A DNA stretch of 64,000 bases from Rhodopseudomonas sp. BR0M22 (lineage in GTDB: Bacteria; Pseudomonadota; Alphaproteobacteria; Rhizobiales; Xanthobacteraceae), in the NCBI RefSeq assembly GCF_010907035.1, contig NZ_QUMK01000009.1, forward strand, positions 26,358 through 90,357. The letters run 5' to 3'. The first letter of the stretch is position 1. Every line of letters starts with the position of its first letter. The notes under the pieces were generated by a model. That model had not been told where the DNA came from, did not search any database, and saw only the letters and a program-made list of their open reading frames with translations. Made by a program: the position numbers and the translations under genes. This document shows, in pieces, positions 1 to 7,192 of this stretch.

Positions 1-143
1 AGGCTGAAGCCCATCAGCTTGAACAGGCTGTGAAGCTGCGCCGGATCGGGATGGGCGAATTCGACGAACTCGAAGCCGTCAGTGCCCATCGGATTGTCGG
101 CAGTGATCGTCGCCGGCTGCGCATTGTGCGGAAATGGTCCCAT
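1..143 (-). CDS. hppD: 4-hydroxyphenylpyruvate dioxygenase, N-terminal part (runs off the left edge)
   Basis: Reading left from ATG at 143, the first 47 residues begin MGPFPHNAQPATI and continue through NPMGTDGFEFVEFAHPDP. This matches the N-terminus of alphaproteobacterial HPPD, a non-heme Fe(II) dioxygenase that converts 4-hydroxyphenylpyruvate to homogentisate in tyrosine catabolism. A strong ribosome site (GAGGAGG) lies 8 bases upstream of the start. The catalytic domain is outside the window. It is transcribed divergently from the AsnC-type regulator at 269, which is the natural candidate regulator. The family call rests on the N-terminal signature only. Confidence 0.8.
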   Translation of the reverse strand, partial: MGPFPHNAQPATITADNPMGTDGFEFVEFAHPDPAQLHSLFKLMGFS

Positions 144-234
144 CGGCGGCTCCTCCTCAAGATTTGGCTTTGCGCCATCATCGACCCGTCGCCGCGCAAG
201 GGGCGTGCAAATGCGAGCCGCTCGCGCTAATCTG

Positions 235-249
235 TGCACGATCCGTGCA
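235..249. promoter_or_regulatory. Palindrome TGCACG-atc-CGTGCA between hppD and the AsnC-type gene
   Basis: A perfect 6+6 bp inverted repeat with a 3 bp centre sits 20 bp upstream of the regulator's start, in the shared divergent promoter region. Lrp/AsnC proteins bind short dyads near their own promoters, so an autoregulatory or hppD operator is plausible. Nothing beyond symmetry and position supports it. Confidence 0.4.
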
Positions 250-268
250 TGAATGGTGGCTTTCGCGC

Positions 269-748
269 ATGATGTCCGTCGATGCTTTCGACCTGAAGAT
301 CCTGAGCGCGCTGCAGGACGATGGCCGCCTCACCAATCAGGAGCTGGCGGATCGGGTGCAATTGTCGCCGTCGCAGTGCTCGCGGCGGCGGATGCGGCTG
401 GAGCAGGACAACATCATCACCGGCTATCGGGCCGAACTCGCCGGCGACGCGCTCGGGTTCGGCGTCGTCGCCTTCATCCAGATCACGCTGGCGACGCACT
501 CGCCGGGCAACGCCGAGAAGTTTCGATCACTGGTCGGCCGGATCGACGAAGTGCAGGAAGCCTATTCGCTGACCGGCGACGCGGACTATGTGCTCAAGGC
601 CGTCCTGCGCGATCTCAAAGGCCTGTCCGACCTGGTCAACAACGTGCTGATGCCGCACCAGAGCGTCGCGCATGTGCGATCCTCGATCGTGCTCGATCGC
701 CTCAAGGAAAGCGCGAGGCTGCCGCTGAAGCAACTCGCGACCGGCTGA
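269..748 (+). CDS. Lrp/AsnC-family transcriptional regulator
   Basis: This 159-residue protein has an N-terminal winged helix-turn-helix (about residues 5-65; DLKILSALQDDGRLTNQELA then LSPSQCSRRRMRLE) followed by a RAM/AsnC ligand-binding domain (about 70-150; SLTGDADYVLKAV). Such proteins are octameric sensors of amino acids or related metabolites. The start is one of two adjacent ATGs (269 or 272); an upstream in-frame start at 134 would run antisense into hppD and is unlikely. Divergence from hppD suggests control of tyrosine degradation, which is an inference from position. The ligand is unknown. Confidence 0.88.
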   Translation: MMSVDAFDLKILSALQDDGRLTNQELADRVQLSPSQCSRRRMRLEQDNIITGYRAELAGDALGFGVVAFIQITLATHSPGNAEKFRSLVGRIDEVQEAYSLTGDADYVLKAVLRDLKGLSDLVNNVLMPHQSVAHVRSSIVLDRLKESARLPLKQLATG

Positions 749-756
749 TCGCCGGG

Positions 757-772
757 CGTCCGTGATCGGACG
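757..772. terminator. Small hairpin between convergent genes
   Basis: CGTCCG-tgat-CGGACG forms a perfect 6 bp stem with a 4 base loop in the 44 bp between the convergent AsnC-type and histidine kinase genes. There is no T-run, so it is at best a weak or Rho-assisted terminator. Confidence 0.3.
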
Positions 773-792
773 AGGGTCCGACCTCGGTCGGG

Positions 793-2244
793 TCAACTCT
801 TCGGAATCGAAATCTGACAAACCACGCCGGCAGGAGAAAATTCCAGCTTCGCCCCGCCGCTGCCGAGGCTGCGCGAAATCAGCGTCTGGCCGAAACCAGA
901 GCTTTGCGGCGGGGTCACCGGCGGGCCGTCGTGCTCGCGCCATTCGATCGTGAGCGCCTCGTCGCCGTCAGCGATCCGGCGCACCGAGATCCTGCCGGCC
1001 GGGATCGAGAGCGCGCCGTATTTCACCGCATTGGTGGTGAGTTCGTGAAACACCAGACCGAGCGACACCGCCATCTTGGCTTCCACCGCGATATCGAGAC
1101 CCTCGGTCAGGATGCGGCCGCTGGACAGCGACGCGAACGGCGCCAGTTCGGCGGCAAGCACGTCGCGGATCTGCAAGTTTTGCCACGAGGCGTTGGACAG
1201 CAGCGTATGGGTCGCCGCCAATGCCTGAATCCGGCCGGTGAACGACTTCTGAAACTCTTCGATGGTGCGCTCGTGCGCGGCGGTCCGGGCGCAGATCGCC
1301 ATCACCATGGTCAGCGTATTCTTCACCCGATGGTCGAGTTCCCCCATCAGCAGCGACTGGTGCCGTTCGGCCGCCTTGCGCTGCGACAGATCGACCAGCG
1401 TCACGACGCAGCCCTGGGTTCGCTCGCCCGAGACCACCAGCGGCGCGGCGCTGATCATCACGTCGGTGATCGCGGCCGACGGCGTGCGCACCGCGGCCTC
1501 CAGCCCCTGCACCGGAAGGCCGGCGGTCGCCATCGTGACGATGTCGTCACTGCTCATCAGTTCGGAGGCTTCGGGGAAGCCGAGCGCAATCGCCTCGGCG
1601 AAAGTCTTGCCGACCGGAGCCTCGGCGCAGATCCGCATCGCCGCGCCGTTGAGATGGGTGACGTGGCCGGCCCGATCGCAGACGATCACCGCCTCGTTGG
1701 CCGAAGCCAGGATGGCACGCGCGAGCCGCTCGGACTCGCGGGCCGCCGCGGCCTGCTCGCGCTCGCTGATGTCGGTGAAGGTGACGGCAGCGCCCTGAAC
1801 GATGCCGAACTCCAGCGGCGTCCCGGTCAGCAGCATGCTGCGCTCGGCGTTGCCGACCCGCAGATGGATCTCGGCCGACTGCCGTTCCTGTTGCGCCTGC
1901 GCCAGCAGGCTTTGAAAGGCCGCCTGATTGACCGGATCGAGCAAGGCGATCAGCGCCGGTGCGGTCAACGAGCCATGGGGACAATCGAGCAGCGTGCACA
2001 GCGCCTGATTGGCGTAGAGCAGCTGGCCGTCGTGATCGAACGCGGCGGCGCCGACATCCATCGCCTCCATGAAGGTGCGATAGGATTGTCCGCCGCCTTC
2101 GAGCGTGAACACCTGCTCGGCGTCGGCACCTCGCACAACGAGGGCGTCGATTTCCCCCTCACGAATCGCCCGCAGCGTCTCTTCGGCCTCCTCCAGCCGG
2201 GCTTCCAGCTCCGCCCTGCTCAGCGCCGAGACCGCCGACGTCAC
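793..2244 (-). CDS. PAS-domain histidine kinase of the HWE family, in the kaiCB operon
   Basis: This 483-residue protein has no membrane segments. A short N-terminal helix ([14 protein letters not shown], residues 25-38) is followed by two PAS-like domains (about 50-160 and 170-285) and a kinase core. The phospho-acceptor motif GELDHRVKN has His305, the N-box is [14 protein letters not shown] with Asn405, and the WREHDGPP segment (435-442) supplies the Trp-x-Glu that defines HWE kinases. Its ATG overlaps the kaiB stop by 4 bp, so it is translationally coupled as the third gene of kaiC-kaiB-kinase. It has no fused receiver and no partner response regulator nearby. A role as output or input kinase of the Kai system is inferred from the operon. 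Confidence 0.87.
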   Translation of the reverse strand: MTSAVSALSRAELEARLEEAEETLRAIREGEIDALVVRGADAEQVFTLEGGGQSYRTFMEAMDVGAAAFDHDGQLLYANQALCTLLDCPHGSLTAPALIALLDPVNQAAFQSLLAQAQQERQSAEIHLRVGNAERSMLLTGTPLEFGIVQGAAVTFTDISEREQAAAARESERLARAILASANEAVIVCDRAGHVTHLNGAAMRICAEAPVGKTFAEAIALGFPEASELMSSDDIVTMATAGLPVQGLEAAVRTPSAAITDVMISAAPLVVSGERTQGCVVTLVDLSQRKAAERHQSLLMGELDHRVKNTLTMVMAICARTAAHERTIEEFQKSFTGRIQALAATHTLLSNASWQNLQIRDVLAAELAPFASLSSGRILTEGLDIAVEAKMAVSLGLVFHELTTNAVKYGALSIPAGRISVRRIADGDEALTIEWREHDGPPVTPPQSSGFGQTLISRSLGSGGAKLEFSPAGVVCQISIPKS

Positions 2245-2525
2245 GACGACGACTCCTCCACCGCCAGATGCACCAGGACTTTCGGGGTGTCGGACAGATC
2301 GCCGATGATCTTGCGGATCGGCACCGGCAGTTCCTTGACCAGGGTCGGGATCGCCACGATGCCGTGCTCGCGCGCGAGCTGAGGCGACTTCTTCAGATCG
2401 ATCACCTCGACCCTGTACTTGCCGGCCAAATGCTCCGCACAGATCTTCTCGAGATTACGGATCGCCGCCAGCGACTTTGGGGTTTCTCCGGCGACATAGA
2501 GTACCAGCTTGATCGGATCGGCCAT
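2241..2525 (-). CDS. kaiB: Circadian clock protein KaiB
   Basis: This 94-residue protein is of the usual KaiB length with a thioredoxin-like N-terminal half ([20 protein letters not shown]). It contains the family signatures [15 protein letters not shown] and [13 protein letters not shown], and ends [11 protein letters not shown]. KaiB is a metamorphic protein; its fold-switched form binds the KaiC CI ring and helps reset the phosphorylation cycle. The start lies 11 bp after the kaiC stop, and the stop overlaps the histidine kinase start, giving a tight operon. No kaiA homologue is present in the window. Confidence 0.95.
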   Translation of the reverse strand: MADPIKLVLYVAGETPKSLAAIRNLEKICAEHLAGKYRVEVIDLKKSPQLAREHGIVAIPTLVKELPVPIRKIIGDLSDTPKVLVHLAVEESSS

Positions 2526-2536
2526 TGGTCGCGTCC

Positions 2537-4228
2537 TTACTTCGTGCCAACGGCCGGGCCGGCAACGCCCCGGCTCCGCGCCATATCGTTCGCGTCGCGT
2601 TCGGTCTGCGCCCGATAGCTGGCTTCCACCTGCATCAGACGCTGCAGCTCGGCTTCATCGACCGCAAGATCCGCCTGCAACGCATCGATCTGGGCGAGCG
2701 CGCGCTTGCGACGCTGCTCGATCTGGTCCTGCAGCCGCGCCATCTCGGTGCGCCGCTCGTGCTCGAGACGTCGCGCCTTGGCCTCTTCGGCCCTGCGTGC
2801 CGATCCGGTCACCGCGCCGCCGTCGCCGAGATACGGCGGCAGCAGATGAATACCGTCGTTCGACATCACAAACTCGCGCACCTGATTGGAGTGCGCGATG
2901 CCGCGCGCCTTCAACAAATAAAGCTCGCGGTTGAATTCACCGTGCGCCTCGCGATTGAGCAGCAGAATCCAGGCATCCATCAGCGACGACAGACCGCCGT
3001 CGGTCTCGGTGCTCACGCCATGGGAGAGATGCGTGAACACGCCGGTGATGCCGTTGGACTTCAGATAGTCGACGATGCGGAGCAGCATCGATTGCACTTC
3101 GCCGGCCTGACCGCTTTCGGTGAAGGCCGAGATAGGGTCGAGAACAACGAGGTCGGGCTTGAAACGCGCGACCTCGCGCAGCATCACGGCCAGATGCATC
3201 TCCAGGCTGTAGAAGGTCGGCCGGGCCGCGATGTAGCGAAGCTGGCTGCTGGTCAGCCAACGCTCCAGATCGGTGCCGACCGACCGCATGTTGCGGACGG
3301 TCTGGGCTTCGGATTCCTCGAACGACAGATACAGCGCCTTGCCGCCCCGGCGACAGGCGGCGTCCACCATCATGCAGGCCAGCGAGCTTTTGCCCGAACC
3401 CGCCACGCCGCTGATCAGCACGCTGGTGCCGCGAAAGAAGCCGCCCCCGGACAGCATCGCATCGAGGTCGTCGACGCCGGTCGAAATCCGATCCTGATAG
3501 ACTTTGTGCGACAGCCCGAGCGACGACACCGGCAGCACGCTGAAGCCGTCTTCGTCGATCAGGAATGGATACTCGTTCGTGCCGTGCGCGGTACCGCGAT
3601 ACTTGACGATCCGGAGCCGACGGGTGGAAATCTGATTGTCGACGCGATGATCGAGCAGGATCACGCAGTCCGAAACATATTCTTCGAGGCCCTGCCGGGT
3701 CAGCGTGCCGTCGCCGCGCTCGCCGGTGATAACCGCGGTCAGTCCCTTCTGCTTCAGCCAGTCGAACAGCCGCCGGATCTCGGCGCGCAGCACGGCGGGG
3801 TTCTGAAACGCCGAAAACAGGCTCTCGATGGTGTCGAGGACGATGCGCTTGGCGCCGATCTGATCGACGGCGAACTCCAACCGCAAAAACAGCGCTTCCA
3901 GATCGTAATCGCCGACCTCGGCGACCTCGGTCGGATCGATCGCGATGTGCTCGATCAGAATCCGTTCCTGCTCGATCAGGCCCTGCAGATCGAAGCCGAG
4001 CGAGGCAACGTTATCGACGATGTCGCCCGGACGCTCTTCGAACGTCACGAACACGCCCGGTTCGCCGTAGAGCCGTGCACCGTTGATCAGGAAGGTCGAT
4101 GCGAACAGCGTCTTGCCGCAGCCCGCCGAGCCGCAGACCAAACTCGGACGCCCGGAGGGCAGACCGCCGAGGGTCAGATCGTCGAAGCCTTCAATACCCG
4201 TCGGGGCTTTAGTAATGCCGTCAGTCAT
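2537..4228 (-). CDS. kaiC: Circadian clock ATPase/kinase KaiC
   Basis: This 563-residue protein has two RecA-like domains. CI has Walker A GSAGCGKT (33-40) and a FEE catalytic pair (63-65); CII has Walker A GVAGSGKS (274-281) and FEE (303-305). Both halves are intact. By hand alignment to cyanobacterial KaiC, the Ser431/Thr432 phosphosite falls on LSSLMD, giving Ser414-Ser415, a Ser-Ser rather than Ser-Thr pair. The tail beyond about 478 is long, charged and probably coiled coil ([20 protein letters not shown]), and the cyanobacterial KaiA-binding tail is not recognisable. R. palustris KaiC is known to support a proto-circadian timer without KaiA. It is the first gene of the operon with kaiB and an HWE kinase. 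Confidence 0.95.
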   Translation of the reverse strand: MTDGITKAPTGIEGFDDLTLGGLPSGRPSLVCGSAGCGKTLFASTFLINGARLYGEPGVFVTFEERPGDIVDNVASLGFDLQGLIEQERILIEHIAIDPTEVAEVGDYDLEALFLRLEFAVDQIGAKRIVLDTIESLFSAFQNPAVLRAEIRRLFDWLKQKGLTAVITGERGDGTLTRQGLEEYVSDCVILLDHRVDNQISTRRLRIVKYRGTAHGTNEYPFLIDEDGFSVLPVSSLGLSHKVYQDRISTGVDDLDAMLSGGGFFRGTSVLISGVAGSGKSSLACMMVDAACRRGGKALYLSFEESEAQTVRNMRSVGTDLERWLTSSQLRYIAARPTFYSLEMHLAVMLREVARFKPDLVVLDPISAFTESGQAGEVQSMLLRIVDYLKSNGITGVFTHLSHGVSTETDGGLSSLMDAWILLLNREAHGEFNRELYLLKARGIAHSNQVREFVMSNDGIHLLPPYLGDGGAVTGSARRAEEAKARRLEHERRTEMARLQDQIEQRRKRALAQIDALQADLAVDEAELQRLMQVEASYRAQTERDANDMARSRGVAGPAVGTK

Positions 4229-4234
4229 CGGACC

Positions 4235-4255
4235 ACAAATCGTTTTGCGATTTGT
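4235..4255 (-). promoter_or_regulatory. Perfect inverted repeat just upstream of kaiC
   Basis: On the coding strand ACAAATCG-caaaa-CGATTTGT is a perfect 8+8 bp dyad with a 5 base loop, ending 6 bp before the kaiC ATG. It occupies the position normally used by the ribosome site, and no good Shine-Dalgarno sequence lies between it and the ATG. It could be an operator or an mRNA hairpin that gates kaiC translation. Confidence 0.45.
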
Positions 4256-4416
4256 AGGAGAACGGCAAGTCTCTGCCTAGAGGACGGTACGCGAAAAACC
4301 CTCATCCGGGTGCAGGAACCAATTCCGACGTTCCGCGTTCCGCGCGACTAATTCGCCCCGACTGTCAAACCCACTTGACGATCGTCCCGCCTCCGCGCCC
4401 CATAGCCTCGGGCGCT

Positions 4417-5496
4417 TCAGTCCCCCCGACTAACGATCACCCCGTACCAGCCGAGGCCGCGATACGTCTCGTAGCCGGGTGTTAGGTGGAAGCCTATGAG
4501 GGCGCCGCTGCTGTCCCGGTAGGTCCCGTTGCGCGGATGGGCGGTTTGCAGCGGAAAGCGCTCATCCAGGCAGCCCCGCCCGTCCGAGGCGGCGATGACC
4601 CGCCGATCGGCATCGAGCAGCAACACACGTGAGCGGTTTGGATCATCGACCCGAACGCCCTGCACGATGGCTTTTGCCTGCGGCTCCCAATCGAAGTGAA
4701 TCGCCAGAACGCCGAGCGGGGCGCCGTCGCTGCGCCCTTCGGAGCGAATGCTGGCGCAATAAGTCGCCACCTGAGCATCGGCCAGCAACGGCTGCCGTCT
4801 GATGTTACCGGCCACGTAGTCGTCGCCGCTGTGCAGCCGCAGCGCCTGCTTGAACCAGTCCTGACCGGCGACGTTCTGGCCTGCAACGGTAAAGCGGTCC
4901 GGTCGCCCATTGGCCAGGATGGTGCCGTCGAGACCGCACAGCCACAGATCGAGATAGACCGTATAGGCAGACAGGATCACGCCCAACCGCTGGGACGCAT
5001 GGGCGACAGCTCGAGGCGACGACCCGGACGCACAATCGACCACAGCCGAATCGGTCGCCCACCAGCGCACATCGCAGGTCCGCTCGTAGAGATTCCGATC
5101 GATCAGTTCGACGGCATTGAGCGCCAGATCGACCAGCCGGTCGCCCCGCGAACGCTCGGTCATGTTGCCGATCGAATCGATCAGTTCGCCGGTCCGTTTG
5201 GTGAGCTGCACCTCGAGATCCCGCGCGATCTGCTCGATTTGTGCACCGACGGCACGAACTTCCTGGGCCACGACTGCAAAGCCCGCGCCCTGCTTGCCGG
5301 CCCGCGCACTTTCGATCAGCGCATTGAGCGCCAGAATTTTCATCTGACTGGTAATTTTCTGGATTTCCCGGGTCTTACCACGGGCAACCTCGTCGACTTC
5401 CGAGGTCAGCCTGACAACGAGCGCGGAGACATCCACCCGATCATCCGCACCGGACTCAGCGACGGCATCGACCCTGCGAACCGCTGCAGCGCACAT
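4417..5496 (-). CDS. Soluble methyl-accepting-chemotaxis-like protein with C-terminal cache-type sensor
   Basis: This 359-residue protein has no transmembrane segment or signal peptide. Residues about 30-115 are helical and contain the conserved MCP hairpin tip (ITSQMKILALNALIESARAG then GAGFAVVAQEVR), the region that contacts CheA and CheW. Residues about 150-355 resemble a cache/PDC sensor fold (YLDLWLCGLDGTILANG, GVLAIHFDW, VLLLDADRRVIAAS). The order is reversed from a classical MCP, with the signalling tip first and sensor last. ATG at 5496 was chosen over 5535 because GGAGGGG lies 5 bases upstream. No che genes are nearby, so the output may be chemotaxis or another CheA-like pathway. Confidence 0.7.
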   Translation of the reverse strand: MCAAAVRRVDAVAESGADDRVDVSALVVRLTSEVDEVARGKTREIQKITSQMKILALNALIESARAGKQGAGFAVVAQEVRAVGAQIEQIARDLEVQLTKRTGELIDSIGNMTERSRGDRLVDLALNAVELIDRNLYERTCDVRWWATDSAVVDCASGSSPRAVAHASQRLGVILSAYTVYLDLWLCGLDGTILANGRPDRFTVAGQNVAGQDWFKQALRLHSGDDYVAGNIRRQPLLADAQVATYCASIRSEGRSDGAPLGVLAIHFDWEPQAKAIVQGVRVDDPNRSRVLLLDADRRVIAASDGRGCLDERFPLQTAHPRNGTYRDSSGALIGFHLTPGYETYRGLGWYGVIVSRGD

Positions 5497-5756
5497 ATAT
5501 CCCCTCCCCCGGGCGCGACGCAGCGCCGGGAGCAAAGGTGATCAAATTGCCCTAATGATTACTAAATCTGAGGACGTTCGACACACATCTTGTAAAGCAA
5601 AAACTCTTATTCCGCGGAAATCCGCCGACAACCGGCAACTAACACCGCATCACCAAACTGAAACGACCAACCTTCGAAAGTTCACAGCCGCCGCGGCGCT
5701 CAGCACGAGTCATCGGCTTGAACGCCTGATACTTATCAAGCGAACAAATTACTCCA

Positions 5757-6266
5757 TCAGAGTACAGACATCGCCGGCACCGGCAGCGCCGTCACCGACT
5801 TGATCTTCTCCATCGCAAAGCGTGAGGTCACGTTCTTCAACGGCACGGTGCCGATCAGCTTCTTGTAGAATTGGTCATAGGCGCGCATGTCGGCGACCAC
5901 GACCCGCAGCATGTAGTCGACATCTCCCGCCATCCGATAGAACTCGATCACTTCCGGCATCGCGCTGACCGCATCGGCGAAGGTCGTCAGCCACGCATCG
6001 GAGTGATCGCCGCTCTCGATCGAGACGAAGACCGACAATCCCAGCCCGATCTTGTCCTGATCGACCAGAGCGACCCGCTTGGTGATCACCCCATCGGCCT
6101 CGAGGCGCTGAATCCTCTTCCAGCACGGCGTCGAGGACAGCCCGACCCGGTCTCCGATCTCGGCGACCGACAGCGAAGCATCCTGCTGGAGCACGGTGAG
6201 AATCTTTCGGTCGATGGCGTCGAGCCGCCGGCTGGGCTCGGCGGCTGCGGTCTCGATATCGGCCAT
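5757..6266 (-). CDS. Lrp/AsnC-family transcriptional regulator
   Basis: This 169-residue regulator has an N-terminal winged HTH (IDRKILTVLQQDASLSVAEI, LSSTPCWKRIQRLEADGVI) and a RAM domain (YRMAGDVDYMLRVVVADM). The TPCWKRI recognition helix is typical of Lrp members that regulate amino-acid catabolism. ATG at 6266 (MADIETAAAEP) is preferred over 6305, because the upstream ATG lies inside a perfect 17 bp palindrome that looks like an operator. No divergent target gene is obvious, so autoregulation or control of distant genes is likely. Confidence 0.87.
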   Translation of the reverse strand: MADIETAAAEPSRRLDAIDRKILTVLQQDASLSVAEIGDRVGLSSTPCWKRIQRLEADGVITKRVALVDQDKIGLGLSVFVSIESGDHSDAWLTTFADAVSAMPEVIEFYRMAGDVDYMLRVVVADMRAYDQFYKKLIGTVPLKNVTSRFAMEKIKSVTALPVPAMSVL

Positions 6267-6288
6267 GTCAGAGAACTTTCTTCCAATA

Positions 6289-6305
6289 ATGACGTTAAAC
6301 GTCAT
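6289..6305. promoter_or_regulatory. 17 bp perfect palindrome upstream of the Lrp-type gene
   Basis: ATGACGTTAAACGTCAT is a perfect odd dyad (8 bp arms around one central base) centred about 31 bp upstream of the chosen start. The position suits an operator for the regulator at 5757-6266. It is also the reason for rejecting the longer start at 6305. Confidence 0.5.
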
Positions 6306-6410
6306 CTTACTTGGAATGAAATTTCTCGCAAGCCGAAGTTCCGCACGATCGGTCTGCCCGCCGGAGGGCCGCGTTCGACCAGCGGCTGCAGATTCGCCGC
6401 CAGTGGAGGC

Positions 6411-6620
6411 TCAGGCGACCCGCAGTTTGGCGCCGCGGCCACTGGAGCAGCTCTCGAGATGGCGTGCCGCCGCCTTCTGCGCGTCGCCGGGGGAGCGGAA
6501 CCCCTGACCTTCGAGCCCTGAGAAATCCGCGCAGGCGGAATGGAAGCGGAAGCTGCGGCCGTCGCGCACCACGATTCCTGCGGCGCGTGAATCGACTTCG
6601 ATGATGAAGGCATGGGACAT
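6411..6620 (-). CDS. Small conserved hypothetical protein
   Basis: This 69-residue soluble protein begins MSHAFIIEVDSRAAGIVV, then has an aromatic-rich strand (SFRFHSACADF) and a helix rich in Ala and His (AQKAAARHLESC). Short proteins with this IEVDSRAAGIVVRD opening are common in Bradyrhizobiaceae as hypotheticals; this is from memory, not a search. A purine-rich AGAGAAG precedes the ATG. No function can be assigned. It is monocistronic, between the Lrp-type regulator and the cbb3 cluster. Confidence 0.6.
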   Translation of the reverse strand: MSHAFIIEVDSRAAGIVVRDGRSFRFHSACADFSGLEGQGFRSPGDAQKAAARHLESCSSGRGAKLRVA

Positions 6621-6759
6621 GGCGGCACTTCTCTGGTCGGCGACTCGCTCGGTCGAGCGGCACGCCGGCCTGATAGCCGCGCACTGTATCAGGCAGATGA
6701 AGAGCGCTTAAATCTTTGATCTTACGTCGATCTACGGAGCCTGACGGAGCATCGACCGA

Positions 6760-7005
6760 TCAGCAGCAGGACATCGGCGGAAACGCCGGCTGCAGCTTAC
6801 GCAGCGCCCGATAGAACCGCGCGAACCAGCGGCGCGGCCAGGGCTGGGCTTGCAGCCAGCGCTCCTGCACGTCGTCATCGGGCTCGATCGGCGCCCCGGC
6901 CTCGTCGGTCGCGGGGGGGGCCTCGGTGGCAGGCGCCGCGGGCTTCGCCGGCGCCTCGAACGCAGCCGCGATCCGCGGCCGGTCGTCGTAAGTGAGCATC
7001 GCCAT
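6760..7005 (-). CDS. Small hypothetical protein at the end of the ccoGHIS operon
   Basis: This 81-residue protein starts one base after the ccoS stop (TGA-C-ATG), which indicates translational coupling. It has a Pro/Ala-rich acidic first half (APAKPAAPATEAPPATDEAG), then a basic aromatic segment (WLQAQPWPRRWFARFYRALR), and ends PPMSCC with two terminal cysteines. There is no clear membrane helix. The gene may have been placed here because of a role in cbb3 oxidase maturation, but no family is recognised. A shorter start at 6999 (MLTYDD) is possible. Confidence 0.6.
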   Translation of the reverse strand: MAMLTYDDRPRIAAAFEAPAKPAAPATEAPPATDEAGAPIEPDDDVQERWLQAQPWPRRWFARFYRALRKLQPAFPPMSCC

Positions 7006-7006
7006 G

Positions 7007-7192
7007 TCAGCCTCGCTGGTCTGCCGGCGACTTGGCCGGCGGTGGCAAAGGCGGATCGTCGTCGGCGATCGCTCGCCAGGCGGCTCCGTCAAGATCTTCG
7101 TATTGACCGCTCTTCAGCGACCACAGAAACGCGCCCAGCCCGAGCAAGCCGAGCCCGAGTGCCAACGGCACGAGAATGACCATCACTTCCAT
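7007..7192 (-). CDS. ccoS: cbb3-type cytochrome oxidase assembly protein CcoS/FixS
   Basis: This 61-residue protein has one N-terminal transmembrane helix (VMVILVPLALGLGLLGLGAF) followed by the CcoS signature WSLKSGQYEDLDGAAWRAI. CcoS is needed to deliver heme and copper cofactors to cbb3 oxidase. Its start overlaps the 3' end of ccoI by 10 bp, the usual arrangement in ccoGHIS operons. Confidence 0.93.
   Translation of the reverse strand: MEVMVILVPLALGLGLLGLGAFLWSLKSGQYEDLDGAAWRAIADDDPPLPPPAKSPADQRG

Noticed and set aside
904..2382. 492-residue open frame antisense to the histidine kinase
   Set aside because: High-GC shadow: Arg/His/Gly-rich composition, no domain, and the opposite strand encodes an intact kinase and kaiB.
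2525..4351. 608-residue open frame antisense to kaiC
   Set aside because: Shadow of kaiC, whose two Walker A sites and full length are intact on the other strand.
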